A DNA stretch of 64,000 nucleotides, from positions 1 through 64,000 of the forward strand of contig JAUCBJ010007029.1 of the NCBI GenBank assembly GCA_032718475.1. Direction: 5' to 3'. A program made the position numbers and the translations under genes. The notes under the pieces are model-generated. The model had not been told where the DNA came from and did not search any database. It saw only the letters and a program-made list of their open reading frames with translations. This document shows positions 1-10,286 of the stretch, piece after piece (positions within the stretch are counted from its first letter, which is position 1; each line of letters begins with the position of its first letter). The stretch comes from Nemertoderma westbladi (Eukaryota > Xenacoelomorpha > Nemertodermatida > Nemertodermatidae).

Positions 1-240
1 TCAATCGAATAATACAGTAGGCTTGACCGCAAATAAATTTAAGCCCACGAATCCAGTCTCCCGGTGTTATAAACGGGTCATTTGGACGCGCATGGACTGG
101 CTTCGGCTAATGTTTTTGGTTTGTTTTGTATTAAATCTTATCATCTTACAAAAGGCAGATTATCAATTAAAGACATATAAATTTCGGCAGGTTAAACTGC
201 TGAAGGTCTATAAAAGCGCGTACAGTAACTACAAACTTGG
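1..240 (+). repeat. End of dispersed repeat R, copy 1 (cut by window edge)
   Basis: These bases match, with many substitutions and small indels, 53831-54050 on the same strand and 62385-62610 on the opposite strand. Shared landmarks are CAATCGAATA, CCAGTCTCCCGG, GGCTGGCTTCGGCTAATG and the terminal AAAGCGCG. All three copies diverge from each other just after AAAGCGCG, so this is probably one end of the repeat. This copy has a TATAAAAG box right at that end. The 73-codon open frame here is not conserved in the other copies and is not taken as a gene. Confidence 0.75.
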
Positions 241-944
241 TTAAGATCGCACTGCTTATTTAAACAAGCCAAAACTCTTATTTAGGATGTGTGCCTCATC
301 AGAAAGTATTCCAGGGGAAATTGGAACTACTGCTTCATAGTAGAAGCCTAGTAGTATATTGACTTCTACACGACAGAATTAATTTCTGATTTCAAAATAT
401 GACTCAGGGTATACAAAAGTTCCCATTGGATGATAAAAATTGGGGCACTTTTGATTTGCTACCTGTCAAACCATGAAAACAACACAAAAATTAGAGTAAA
501 ACTGCCTAAATAAGCAGTGCGATCCGTAAATAAGAAGTGCGACCCGTACTGCTTATTTAAGCATGTTCCCTACACTGACTGACTGAGACACTGCATATGC
601 TACACTGAGACAGTGCAGCATGCAGCAATAAGATCTGAGATCAGGGAGATAGCTGTATACATTTCTGCATTTCAGCATTTAGCCATGTTTTAGACATTAC
701 AGCATTACTGCATTAGGCCTATTACAGTACACTGGACTGGTATAACAGTACAGCAGTATACTCAGACAGTCAGATACTGGTAGTTAGGTATAACAGTTTA
801 TACTCAGGCATCAGGCTGTCAGGTACTGGTATAACAAACAGTACTGAAGTACGGTACCGTACAGCAGTACTGCAGTATAGGCTGATAGGATAGGCCTAAA
901 ACCAGAAAACAGAACGTGTTGAAGAAAAACTAAAAAATATTTGG
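241..944. other. Upstream region of DDOST, no gene seen
   Basis: I see no coding signal here. From about 560 to 900 the sequence is a dense mix of overlapping CAGTAC, GTACCG, TACAGTA and AGGCCTA words, many of them self-complementary. It looks like degenerate simple sequence. The promoter of the following gene should lie here, but no clear TATA box is placed close to the start codon. Confidence 0.5.
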
Positions 945-3900
945 ATGGCTCGTTTATTTATTTTACTGGTGATCTCTCTTGTACTGACCTGCATCTCGAC
1001 CTCGTGGACTCTCAGCCAAACTAAACCAACCCTAATTCTCCTAGAAACACTCGCACAGAAAGAGAGCCACTCCCAGTTCTTTAAAATCCTCGTTGACGAG
1101 GGATTCCAACTGGTCTACAAGGTCGCAGACGACTCGACGCTGACGCTGGTTAAGTACGGTGAATTCCTCTACGACAACGTGGTCCTCTTTGCGCCGAACG
1201 TGGAAGAATTCGGCGGGAATGTGTCCCCGGTGGGGATCGTGGAGTTTATCGACGCTGGAGGGAACCTCATCGTGGCCGCGAGTTCGTCGATAACCGACGC
1301 TATCCGGGAGCTCGGCTCGGACTGCGGGGTTGAGTTCGACGAGTATGGGACCAGCGTCATCGACCATCTTCATTACGACGCGAGCGATTCAGGAAAGCAC
1401 ACGACCATCGTGGTGGAACCGGAGCAATTAATCGCCGCCCCGTTGATCGTGGCAACGCGTTCTCCGATTCTCTACAACGGTGTCGCGATGACCGCTGATT
1501 CCTCCAACTCGCTACTCCTTCCCGTCGTTAAGGTGAGTCTTTTACTGTTTTAAGAAGGCCTACAAAATGCAGAAATGTTTCTTAGGGGTTTTGTTCAGAT
1601 GTTATCAGTCAGACATTTAGTAGCGATGTCAGGTTGTAGGAGGCCTGGCCTATGCAAGAGTGAACCTATATTTGCCAGTAGAATATATGCTAATTACTGA
1701 ATTAATTGATATATGTTTATATACAATATATAATACAGTATTATATTTTGGTTAATGTATTACAGTATTAACTACCGGTACCTGTGTAATTAATGCTAAA
1801 TTGTGATCAAATTTATATTTTTACTTTGAAAAATATGATGTTCAGATAGTGGTAATTTCAATTTAAAATAACAACAACGTAAAAATTATCTGTCACTCCA
1901 ATCTATAACATTGACAACCATCCGGCGAATTCACATATTATTTAATACCAATTATCCTACTCCTACAACCCAACTCTAACTAACTACTTGTATTCCATTA
2001 GGGGTCCCCCACTTCCTACTCCTACAACCCAACTCTAACTAACTACTTGTATTCCATTAGGGGTCCCCCACTTCCTACTCCTACAATCCAACTCTAACTA
2101 ACTACTTGTATTCCATTAGGGGTCCCCCACTTCCTACTCCTACAACCCAACTCTAACTAACTACTTGTATTCCATTAGGGGTCCCCCACTTCCTACTCCT
2201 ACAATCCAACTCTAACTAACTACTTGTATTCCATTAGGGGTCCCCCACTTCCTACTCCTACAATCCAACTCTAACTAACTACTTGTATTCCATTAGGGGT
2301 CCCCCACTCCCTACTCCTACAACCCAACTAACTACCTACTTGTATTCCATTAGGGGTCCCCCACTTCCTACTCCTACAATCCAACTCTAACTAACTACTT
2401 GTATTCCATTAGGGGTCCCCCACTTCCTACTCCTACAACCCAACTCTAACTAACTACTTGTATTCCATTAGGGGTCCCCCACTCCCTACTCCTACAACCC
2501 AACCTAACTACCTACTTGTATTCCATTAGGGGTCCCCCACTTCCTACTCCTACAATCCAACTCTAACTAACTACTTGTATTCCATTAGGGGTCCCCCACT
2601 TCCTACTCCTACAACCCAACTCTAACTAACTACTTGTATTCCATTAGGGGTCCCCCACTTCCTACTCCTACAATCCAACTCTAACTAACTACTTGTATTC
2701 CATTAGGGGTCCCCCACTTCCTACTCCTACAATCCAACTCTAACTAACTACTTGTATTCCATTAGGGGTCCCCCACTTCCTACTCCTACAATCCAACTCT
2801 AACTAACTACTTGTATTCCATTAGGGGTCCCCCACTTCCTACTCCTACAACCCAACTCTAACTAACTACTTGTATTCCATTAGGGGTCCCCCACTTCCTA
2901 CTCCTACAATCCAACTCTAACTAACTACTTGTATTCCATTAGGGGTCCCCCACTTCCTACTCCTACAATCCAACTCTAACTAACTACTTGTATTCCATTA
3001 GGGGTCCCCCACTTCCTACTCCTACAACCCAACTCTAACTAACTACTTGTATTCCATTAGGGGTCCCCCACTTCCTACTCCTACAACCCAACTCTAACTA
3101 ACTACTTGTATTCCATTAGGGGTCCCCCACTTCCTACTCCTACAATCCAACTCTAACTAACTACTTGTATTCCATTAGGGGTCCCCCACTTCCTACTCCT
3201 ACAATCCAACTCTAACTAACTACTTGTATTCCATTAGGGGTCCCCCACTTCCTACTCCTACAACCCAACTCTAACTAACTACTTGTATTCCATTAGGGGT
3301 CCCCCACTTCCTACTCCTACAATCCAACTCTAACTAACTACTTGTATTCCATTAGGGGTCCCCCACTTCCTACTCCTACAATCCAACTCTAACTAACTAC
3401 TTGTATTCCATTAGGGGTCCCCCACTTCCTACTCCTACAATCCAACTCTAACTAACTACTTGTATTCCATTAGGGGTCCCCCACTTCCTACTCCTACAAC
3501 CCAACTCTAACTAACTACTTGTATTCCATTAGGGGTCCCCCACTTCCTACTCCTACAATCCAACTCTAACTAACTACTTGTATTCCATTAGGGGTCCCCC
3601 ACTTCCTACTCCTACAATCCAACTCTAACTAACTACTTGTATTCCATTAGGGGTCCCCCACTTCCTACTCCTACAACCCAACTCTAACTACCTACTTGTA
3701 TTCCATTAGGGGTCCCCCACTTCCTACTCCTACAACCCAACTCTAACTAACTACTTGTATTCCATTAGGGGTCCCCCACTTCCTACTCCTACAACCCAAC
3801 TCTAACTAACTACTTGTATTCCATTAGGGGTCCCCCACTTCCTACTCCTACAACCCAACTCTAACTAACTACTTGTATTCCATTAGGGGTCCCCCACTTC

Positions 3901-6900
3901 CTACTCCTACAACCCAACTCTAACTAACTACTTGTATTCCATTAGGGGTCCCCCACTTCCTACTCCTACAACCCAACTCTAACTACCTACTTGTATTCCA
4001 TTAGGGGTCCCCCACTTCCTACTCCTACAACCCAACTCTAACTAACTACTTGTATTCCATTAGGGGTCCCCCACTTCCTACTCCTACAACCCAACTCTAA
4101 CTAACTACTTGTATTCCATTAGGGGTCCCCCACTCCCTACTCCTACAACCCAACTAACTACCTACTTGTATTCCATTAGGGGTCCCCCACTTCCTACTCC
4201 TACAACCCAACTCTAACTACCTACTTGTATTCCATTAGGGGTCCCCCACTTCCTACTCCTACAACCCAACTCTAACTACCTACTTGTATTCCATTAGGGG
4301 TCCCCCACTTCCTACTCCTACAATCCAACTCTAACTAACTACTTGTATTCCATTAGGGGTCCCCCACTTCCTACTCCTACAACCCAACTAACTACCTACT
4401 TGTATTCCATTAGGGGTCCCCCACTTCCTACTCCTACAACCCAACTCTAACTAACTACTTGTATTCCATTAGGGGTCCCCCACTTCCTACTCCTACAACC
4501 CAACTCTAACTACCTACTTGTATTCCATTAGGGGTCCCCCACTTCCTACTCCTACAACCCAACTCTAACTAACTACTTGTATTCCATTAGGGGTCCCCCA
4601 CTTCCTACTCCTACAACCCAACTCTAACTACCTACTTGTATTCCATTAGGGGTCCCCCACTTCCTACTCCTACAACCCAACTCTAACTACCTACTTGTAT
4701 TCCATTAGGGGTCCCCCACTTCCTACTCCTACAACCCAACTCTAACTAACTACTTGTATTCCATTAGGGGTCCCCCACTCCCTACTCCTACAACCCAACT
4801 AACTACCTACTTGTATTCCATTAGGGGTCCCCCACTTCCTACTCCTACAACCCAACTCTAACTAACTACTTGTATTCCATTAGGGGTCCCCCACTTCCTA
4901 CTCCTACAACCCAACTCTAACTAACTACTTGTATTCCATTAGGGGTCCCCCACTTCCTACTCCTACAACCCAACTCTAACTACCTACTTGTATTCCATTA
5001 GGGGTCCCCCACTTCCTACTCCTACAACCCAACTCTAACTAACTACTTGTATTCCATTAGGGGTCCCCCACTTCCTACTCCTACAACCCAACTCTAACTA
5101 CCTACTTGTATTCCATTAGGGGTCCCCCACTTCCTACTCCTACAACCCAACTCTAACTAACTACTTGTATTCCATTAGGGGTCCCCCACTTCCTACTCCT
5201 ACAACCCAACTCTAACTAACTACTTGTATTCCATTAGGGGTCCCCCACTCCCTACTCCTACAACCCAACTAACTACCTACTTGTATTCCATTAGGGGTCC
5301 CCCACTTCCTACTCCTACAACCCAACTCTAACTAACTACTTGTATTCCATTAGGGGTCCCCCACTCCCTACTCCTACAACCCAACTAACTACCTACTTGT
5401 ATTCCATTAGGGGTCCCCCACTTCCTACTCCTACAACCCAACTCTAACTAACTACTTGTATTCCATTAGGGGTCCCCCACTTCCTACTCCTACAACCCAA
5501 CTAACTACCTACTTGTATTCCATTAGGGGTCCCCCACTTCCTACTCCTACAACCCAACTCTAACTAACTACTTGTATTCCATTAGGGGTCCCCCACTTCC
5601 TACTCCTACAACCCAACTCTAACTAACTACTTGTATTCCATTAGGGGTCCCCCACTTCCTACTCCTACAACCCAACTCTAACTACCTACTTGTATTCCAT
5701 TAGGGGTCCCCCACTTCCTACTCCTACAACCCAACTCTAACTAACTACTTGTATTCCATTAGGGGTCCCCCACTTCCTACTCCTACAACCCAACTCTAAC
5801 TAACTACTTGTATTCCATTAGGGGTCCCCCACTTCCTACTCCTACAACCCAACTCTAACTAACTACTTGTATTCCATTAGGGGTCCCCCACTTCCTACTC
5901 CTACAACCCAACTCTAACTAACTACTTGTATTCCATTAGGGGTCCCCCACTTCCTACTCCTACAATCCAACTTCTAAGATCGAGGAGTACCCGATGGCTC
6001 TGGGGACAGAGACCCTTCTAGTTGCCGCGTTACAGGCCCGTAACAACGCCAGGGTTACCTTCTCCGGCTCTCTCGACATGTTCTCCGATGCGTTTTTCGA
6101 GACCTCGGTTTCGCGTTCTGGCTTGGAACCCGTTCCGTCTGGTAACCGACAATTCTCCAGGGACATCGCTCGTTGGACATTCAAGGAGGTAAGGGATTGT
6201 TTAATTTACTTATAATATCCTATATTTATTTTTCCAGATGTATATAATAAATAGTTATATTTTCAACAGGTTGTTGAGCCCGTATTTACTGTTTTAGTAA
6301 CGAATTAATTTCCCTATTGCGATTTTCCTCCAGCTGGATAAACAACTACTTTGTTTCTCAATTTTGGATAAATAATTTATTTATTTCCCCCTGCCCTGTT
6401 AGCTAAATTATTACTTTATTTCAAAAGTTATATATATAATTTATTTATTTCCCCAGGTTGTAAAAATAACTACTTTATTTCCCCAGGTCGGACTCCTCCG
6501 CGTTTCGGCCGTGTCGCACAACCGTATCGGCGAGACATCCCCCCCGACGGCGTACACGATCGGCGAAGAGGTCCGTTTCTCGATAACCATCGAGGAGTTC
6601 ATCTCGGGCTCGTGGACTCCCTTCCTGGCCTCGGACGTCCAGATGGAGTTCGTCCGCATCGACCCGTTCGTCCGCGCCTTCCTCGAGCCGACCGCCAACG
6701 GGACCCTCGAGGTCGTCTTCGTACTCCCCGACGTCTACGGCGTCTTCCAGTTCCGGGTGGACTACAACCGCCTCGGCTACACCCGTCTGCAGTCCCGCAC
6801 CCAGGTCTCCGTGCGTCCGCTCCAACACACCCAGTACGAGCGGTTCATTCCCTCGGCGTTCCCCTACTACGCATCAGCCGCGTCGATGATGCTCGGACTA

Positions 6901-6960
6901 TTCCTATTCGCTTTAGTGTTTCTCAGTCATCAAGACTCGGCGAAGTCCAAGAAGGATTAG
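945..6960 (+). CDS. DDOST: DDOST/OST48, oligosaccharyltransferase 48 kDa subunit (3 exons)
   Basis: This is the non-catalytic OST48/WBP1 subunit of the ER oligosaccharyltransferase, which moves the dolichol-linked glycan to nascent proteins. Exons are 945-1532, 5940-6188 and 6487-6960, all joined in phase 0 by GT-AG introns, giving 436 residues, close to the usual length. Residues 1-25 form a signal peptide. The N-terminal OST48 domain runs to about 190. Exon 2 carries the conserved LQARNNARV and FSGSLD segments. Exon 3 carries [37 protein letters not shown] and [16 protein letters not shown] single membrane segment near 405-427 is followed by a short tail ending KSKKD, which fits a KxKxx ER-retrieval signal. 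The start is the first ATG before the signal peptide. Exon 2 starts at GGGTCC, because only that start restores the family residues G-S-P-T-S-Y-S-Y. The coding DNA is much more GC-rich than its surroundings. No frame break is seen, so the gene looks functional. Confidence 0.96.
1533..5939 (+). other. DDOST intron 1
   Basis: The donor is AAG|GTGAGT at 1532/1533 and the chosen acceptor is CATTAG at 5934-5939. About 400 bases of ordinary AT-rich intron (1533-1950) are followed by the minisatellite, which fills the rest. Phase is 0 on both sides. The array contains many earlier copies of the same acceptor, so acceptor choice rests on protein conservation and on the unique sequence after the last copy. 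Confidence 0.9.
1958..5970 (+). repeat. 59-bp minisatellite made of the DDOST 3' splice site plus start of exon 2
   Basis: There are about 68 head-to-tail units, mostly 59 bp, with interspersed 57-bp and rare 58-bp variants. Each unit contains CTAACTAAC (a branch-point-like word), ACTTGTATTCCATTAG (pyrimidine-rich acceptor) and then GGGTCCCCCACTTCC and further exon sequence up to CCAACT. The last unit is the true exon 2 start and runs on without interruption into the unique coding sequence at about 5971. Variants include CCCAACT versus TCCAACT, CTAACTAAC versus CTAACTACC, and a deletion form CCCAACTAACTACC. The first AG of the array is at 2000-2001 and the last at 5938-5939. Confidence 0.97.
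6189..6486 (+). other. DDOST intron 2 with two in-frame tandem acceptors
   Basis: The donor is GAG|GTAAGG at 6188/6189. The family-conserved acceptor is TTTCCCCAG ending at 6486, before GTCGGACTCC. An almost identical acceptor, TATTTCCCCAG, ends at 6456, exactly 30 bases upstream. The 30 bases between contain no stop in the reading frame, so use of the upstream site would add ten residues. The repeated ATTTATTTCCCC blocks suggest a local duplication. Confidence 0.85.
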
Positions 6961-7076
6961 CGGCGGTTTGGGGGTCTATTTATCGGTTTAGTTAATCAAT
7001 TATTATATTATAACTCGTTGCTAGGGAGTCAATACGTGGTTTCTAGGCAGTAACTACTTCCTTATTACAGGGAGTA

Positions 7077-8132
7077 ATGGGTCTGTCAGTTGCTAAAAAC
7101 GCAGTGAATACCTTGTCGTTATGGATTAAGTAAGTATTTCAGGTCGTGTAAGAGTTTTATACCAGAGAGCGCTGTCACAGGGGTTGCTCGGCAATAAATA
7201 CGAATATGTTTAGAATTATTTTTTTAATTTGGTGATATTTAACCTCAATTTAACTCAAACTAATACCTTGAGTCAAAGTTAAATGTACCGAATGCCACGT
7301 TTCTAAAATTCAGTACCACTGTCCCAAAGTTACATACCTTATTATTCCGTAGTTTGCGGGAGAATTTCTCTTAAATTGAAACTGTCTTTCCGGTGCCATA
7401 AAATGCAATTAAGTCCATTTTACTTACTTCGTACTGGTTTTATTTTCTCAGTATGTAATTTTGGGACTTGGTACATAAATATTTCAGCTCCATCTGATTG
7501 ACATCAATTATATTATGAATTTAATTTAATGAATTATGAAACCGTTCGGTTTGACATCAATCAATGTCTGTAGCTAAACTGATTGACTTGTTTGATGTTG
7601 TACCAACTTTAATATTAAATTAATGTTCATCGTTGCTTAAAAATAAAATTTAATTTAACTCTATTTTGTCCCTCGGAATTTTAAGATAAAAACTTTAAAT
7701 AAAAGTTGATTTTTTTATTATTGTTTTCTCCCAAATGTTTCATGTGAACTTCGTAACAATCGGAAGCAACATGATTCATTTTTCATACCAAACTAATCTT
7801 GAATCTAAGATTGAAAACAGGGATGTTGTTACGTTGGAATCCCAGGGATGTCACTTCTCCCTGTTACAAGAGTGGCCTGACCAGCTAACCAAAATCCCTG
7901 GTAATGTCCGCTACTAAAATGTTTATCCTTAATATCCTACAGGTTACGCTGCCTCCGCGCCCTTTATTCTTTGATTGATGAAACATTGATGTATTTTATT
8001 GCCAGCCTCCCTATTGTCTCGCGGTTTTGGTTGTTATTTTGTCTCGTTTTATTTAGACCGTATTCTTCTAGAGAGTTGGTGAGGTTTTGTAATATTTTTT
8101 TAATTAATCCCGTATCAACGTGTTCATGGTAA
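7077..8132 (+). CDS. Candidate small two-exon gene, unknown product (weak)
   Basis: This is an inferred gene model. An ATG at 7077 lies seven bases after a good acceptor-like TTCCTTATTACAG. It opens 53 bases ending ATTAA|GTAAGT (donor at 7130). A second acceptor, AATATCCTACAG, ends at 7942, and the following frame stays open from 7943 to a TAA at 8130-8132. Joined, they give 80 residues starting MGLSVAKNAV, with a hydrophobic stretch (YFIASLPIVSRFWLLFCLVLF region, about residues 36-56) that could span a membrane. I do not recognise the product. The open frame in AT-rich DNA and the two consensus splice sites support it; the absence of a known homologue, and the short length, count against it. 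It could be chance. Confidence 0.25.
7193..7198 (+). promoter_or_regulatory. Possible DDOST polyadenylation signal AATAAA
   Basis: AATAAA lies about 235 bases after the DDOST stop codon, a normal distance for a 3' end. If the small candidate gene at 7077 is real, this hexamer falls inside its intron and the true 3' end of DDOST would be in doubt. Confidence 0.4.
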
Positions 8133-8299
8133 TCCGGTTAATTCTGTTTGAGGTTAAAATAAATATACGTTTATTTTCTTGACATATAATGTTAATTTTG
8201 AAACGTGAAATTCCCCGCATTTTACAATAAAACGCAATAATTGCCTAAAAGACACAACGACAACCCCAAGAACTACGACAATAATAGGAAAGAAATCTT

Positions 8300-8530
8300 A
8301 TGTAAAAATTAATTAATTGTTTTGTGTACAGCATTTAATTGTCAAGCGAGTAGTAAAAACTTTACCGGTAAGTGTTGAATCCAATCTGTTATCATCATCT
8401 GATGGCAGTCATTAGATCGGCCTCCACAGTTAGGGGCTTTATCAAGAAGCCTTATGAGTAGGGAGAATGAACGCGCCTAACTAAATAACCACTGGGATGC
8501 AGCACAATAAACTAAACGCCAATCACGTTT
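8300..8530. repeat. Diverged relative of the 59.7-60.0 kb inverted-repeat element
   Basis: The sequence TTTAATTGTCAAGC, then AAAAACTTTACCGGTAAG, followed further on by GGGGCTTTATCAAGAAGCC, resembles one arm and the loop of the perfect inverted repeat at 59678-60022. Similarity is partial and no second arm is visible. The remaining non-coding stretch 8133-8774 shows nothing else I can name. Confidence 0.4.
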
Positions 8531-8739
8531 ATGTTTGTTGATATGGGATGGTGCCGTTCAGACCTACCGGTAACTGGGTATGGTATTACTTACGCTTAAC
8601 CACATGTATATTACTGTTACTGCTACACATTAAATATAGAAATTATAAATAATTATATCGCTATCATTAGGAGATGTTCTCGGAAATGTCCGAAAATATA
8701 AAATTTTATTCCTAAATTTTCTTCTGCCGGCAAACAAAT

Positions 8740-8745
8740 TTTATT
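8740..8745 (-). promoter_or_regulatory. Polyadenylation signal of the double-SET gene
   Basis: AATAAA on the minus strand lies about 30 bases beyond the stop codon at 8775-8777, the expected position for a compact 3' end. Confidence 0.5.
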
Positions 8746-8774
8746 TGTAAATATTTTTACAGACAGAAAATCGA

Positions 8775-10286
8775 CTAAAACTCCTTATTATAGTTCGGGT
8801 CTCCCATGGCAACGTGGATTAAATAATCCCGAAGAACTTTATCATCTTTAAGCTCTTCTATTCTACTAAAGAATCCTAAAGATTCATCTGTTGTCATCGC
8901 TTTTTCTACGATATCTGGTGCCATGGCAACCAGTACTTCACTAGAACCTGTAGACCGACCCTCTCTCATGTATTCATGTACATCGCCCTGGGCCACCGGT
9001 ATACTAACTACCTTTGTCTGCTGATCGGTACCGTCCCTATAGTCACCGCACCACACCAGTAACTCATCGTCTTTATCCACACGCGTTATCGTCAGCAAAT
9101 AATACTGATTATATTTATCGCGTAGGAACCCCAGATTCTGATGGCGTGAATGCCGCGCGCATTTAATGAACCCAGTCCAGGTACACAATCGGTGGTCTTC
9201 GCATTGGTAACTTCCAAACCGGAACATAGCGCCCACAGGTACGAACTCAGCAGCAAACACACCATACTGGCCGGCATACAGCGCTGAAGCTTCTATAAAT
9301 AGGTTGCTTGGCAACGAACGTCTCGCCAAGTCAATCATTCCTGGGATTGTACGAAACTCTCGAAGTCTCGTTAACTCTTTTAATTCTAAAGGTTTCGCTT
9401 TTCTCTTTGCGTTTACTAATTGTTGTATGTATTTGGACGGGTAGTCGAGGCTGGGTGCGGCACCGTAGCGCACATTATTCACGACTTCACTGTTCGCTTC
9501 GCAGTTCATAGTCCATCCCTTATATTCGTTGTCTTTGACGCAGTTCCCCGACCTATTGTGCATCTGGGCGGTCGGCAACCACACAGATCTGACCTCTTGA
9601 CCTTCCCTCGGCAATATAAACTGATCCCCGCGATTCTCTGTGTACTGCAACCCATACCAAGTAAGTAACTCCTCGCCCTTCTTTACTTCCCTTACTGTGT
9701 AGTAGTACACATGTTCCATAAGCTCAGAAGCCCCTACGTTCTGTTCCGCCTCGAAATTCGCGGAATTCACGTATCTAGCCCAGTTTGAGTAGTCTGGGTG
9801 TTCCGCGTTCAATAGCATTTTCTCATTGTTATTAATTTTAGTTAATATCCAACTATAAACGGTGACACTCCCATCATTTACGTATGACGTCACCACCCCA
9901 TCGTAAAGGAATATAGTACCAACTGGAAGATTCGTTTTAGCGAACACCCCCAAACCTCCTCCAGGAATACGAGATGCTTTAAACTCCAACGTATCCATTG
10001 GTAACGTCCGAATGCTGCGATTGGCTGTTCCCATGGCAACTTCATTATCAGCTATAAAATTAATGTTTCTAATTACTTTGGCAGGATTATAATATCGGTT
10101 CACTCCTGGACTAAGCTCTTTGTAACTCCATAAATTATTGTAGTTTAAAGATATTAAAACCGTAATAATCATAATTGGTAGAATAATTATTAATAAAGCT
10201 TGTTTATCAATCATTTTAACTTTTAATTTGTAACTAATTAAACCATCCGTGTATACTAAATGTACAATTATTGTAGATATTACCAA
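8775..10286 (-). CDS. Membrane-anchored protein with two PRDM-type SET domains
   Basis: An uninterrupted 503-codon frame without introns. Residues 29-48 form a strongly hydrophobic segment near the N-terminus (signal anchor). The ATG at 10214-10212 (residue 25) is an alternative start that would place this segment right at the N-terminus. Residues about 100-213 form a SET domain of the PRDM subclass: GGGLGVFAKTNLPVGTIF, then WARYVNSANFEAEQNV, then GEELLTWYG. Residues about 330-416 form a second, more diverged copy: YGVFAAEFVPVGAMF, then FIKCARHSRHQNL, then DDELLVWCGDY. The linker has a Cys/Asn-rich stretch (NCVKDNEYKGWTMNCEAN). SET domains are protein lysine methyltransferases that use S-adenosylmethionine, and PRDM proteins usually have one plus zinc fingers. 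No zinc finger is seen here. In domain 2 the Tyr of the WYG motif is replaced by Cys, so that domain may be inactive. The combination of membrane anchor and tandem PRDM SET is one I do not know. Function is unassigned. Confidence 0.85.
   Translation of the reverse strand: MVISTIIVHLVYTDGLISYKLKVKMIDKQALLIIILPIMIITVLISLNYNNLWSYKELSPGVNRYYNPAKVIRNINFIADNEVAMGTANRSIRTLPMDTLEFKASRIPGGGLGVFAKTNLPVGTIFLYDGVVTSYVNDGSVTVYSWILTKINNNEKMLLNAEHPDYSNWARYVNSANFEAEQNVGASELMEHVYYYTVREVKKGEELLTWYGLQYTENRGDQFILPREGQEVRSVWLPTAQMHNRSGNCVKDNEYKGWTMNCEANSEVVNNVRYGAAPSLDYPSKYIQQLVNAKRKAKPLELKELTRLREFRTIPGMIDLARRSLPSNLFIEASALYAGQYGVFAAEFVPVGAMFRFGSYQCEDHRLCTWTGFIKCARHSRHQNLGFLRDKYNQYYLLTITRVDKDDELLVWCGDYRDGTDQQTKVVSIPVAQGDVHEYMREGRSTGSSEVLVAMAPDIVEKAMTTDESLGFFSRIEELKDDKVLRDYLIHVAMGDPNYNKEF

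Noticed and set aside
1041-1373. 110-codon minus-strand frame opposite DDOST exon 1
   Set aside because: Shadow of the GC-rich coding exon; the plus-strand protein is clearly conserved.
1958-5970. CRISPR-like array (regular 59-bp periodicity)
   Set aside because: The host is a eukaryote, there are no unique spacers, and the whole unit repeats.
8928-8942. X-box-like GGTGCCATGGCAACC
   Set aside because: It is within the coding sequence of the double-SET gene and has a mismatch to the consensus; codon usage explains it.
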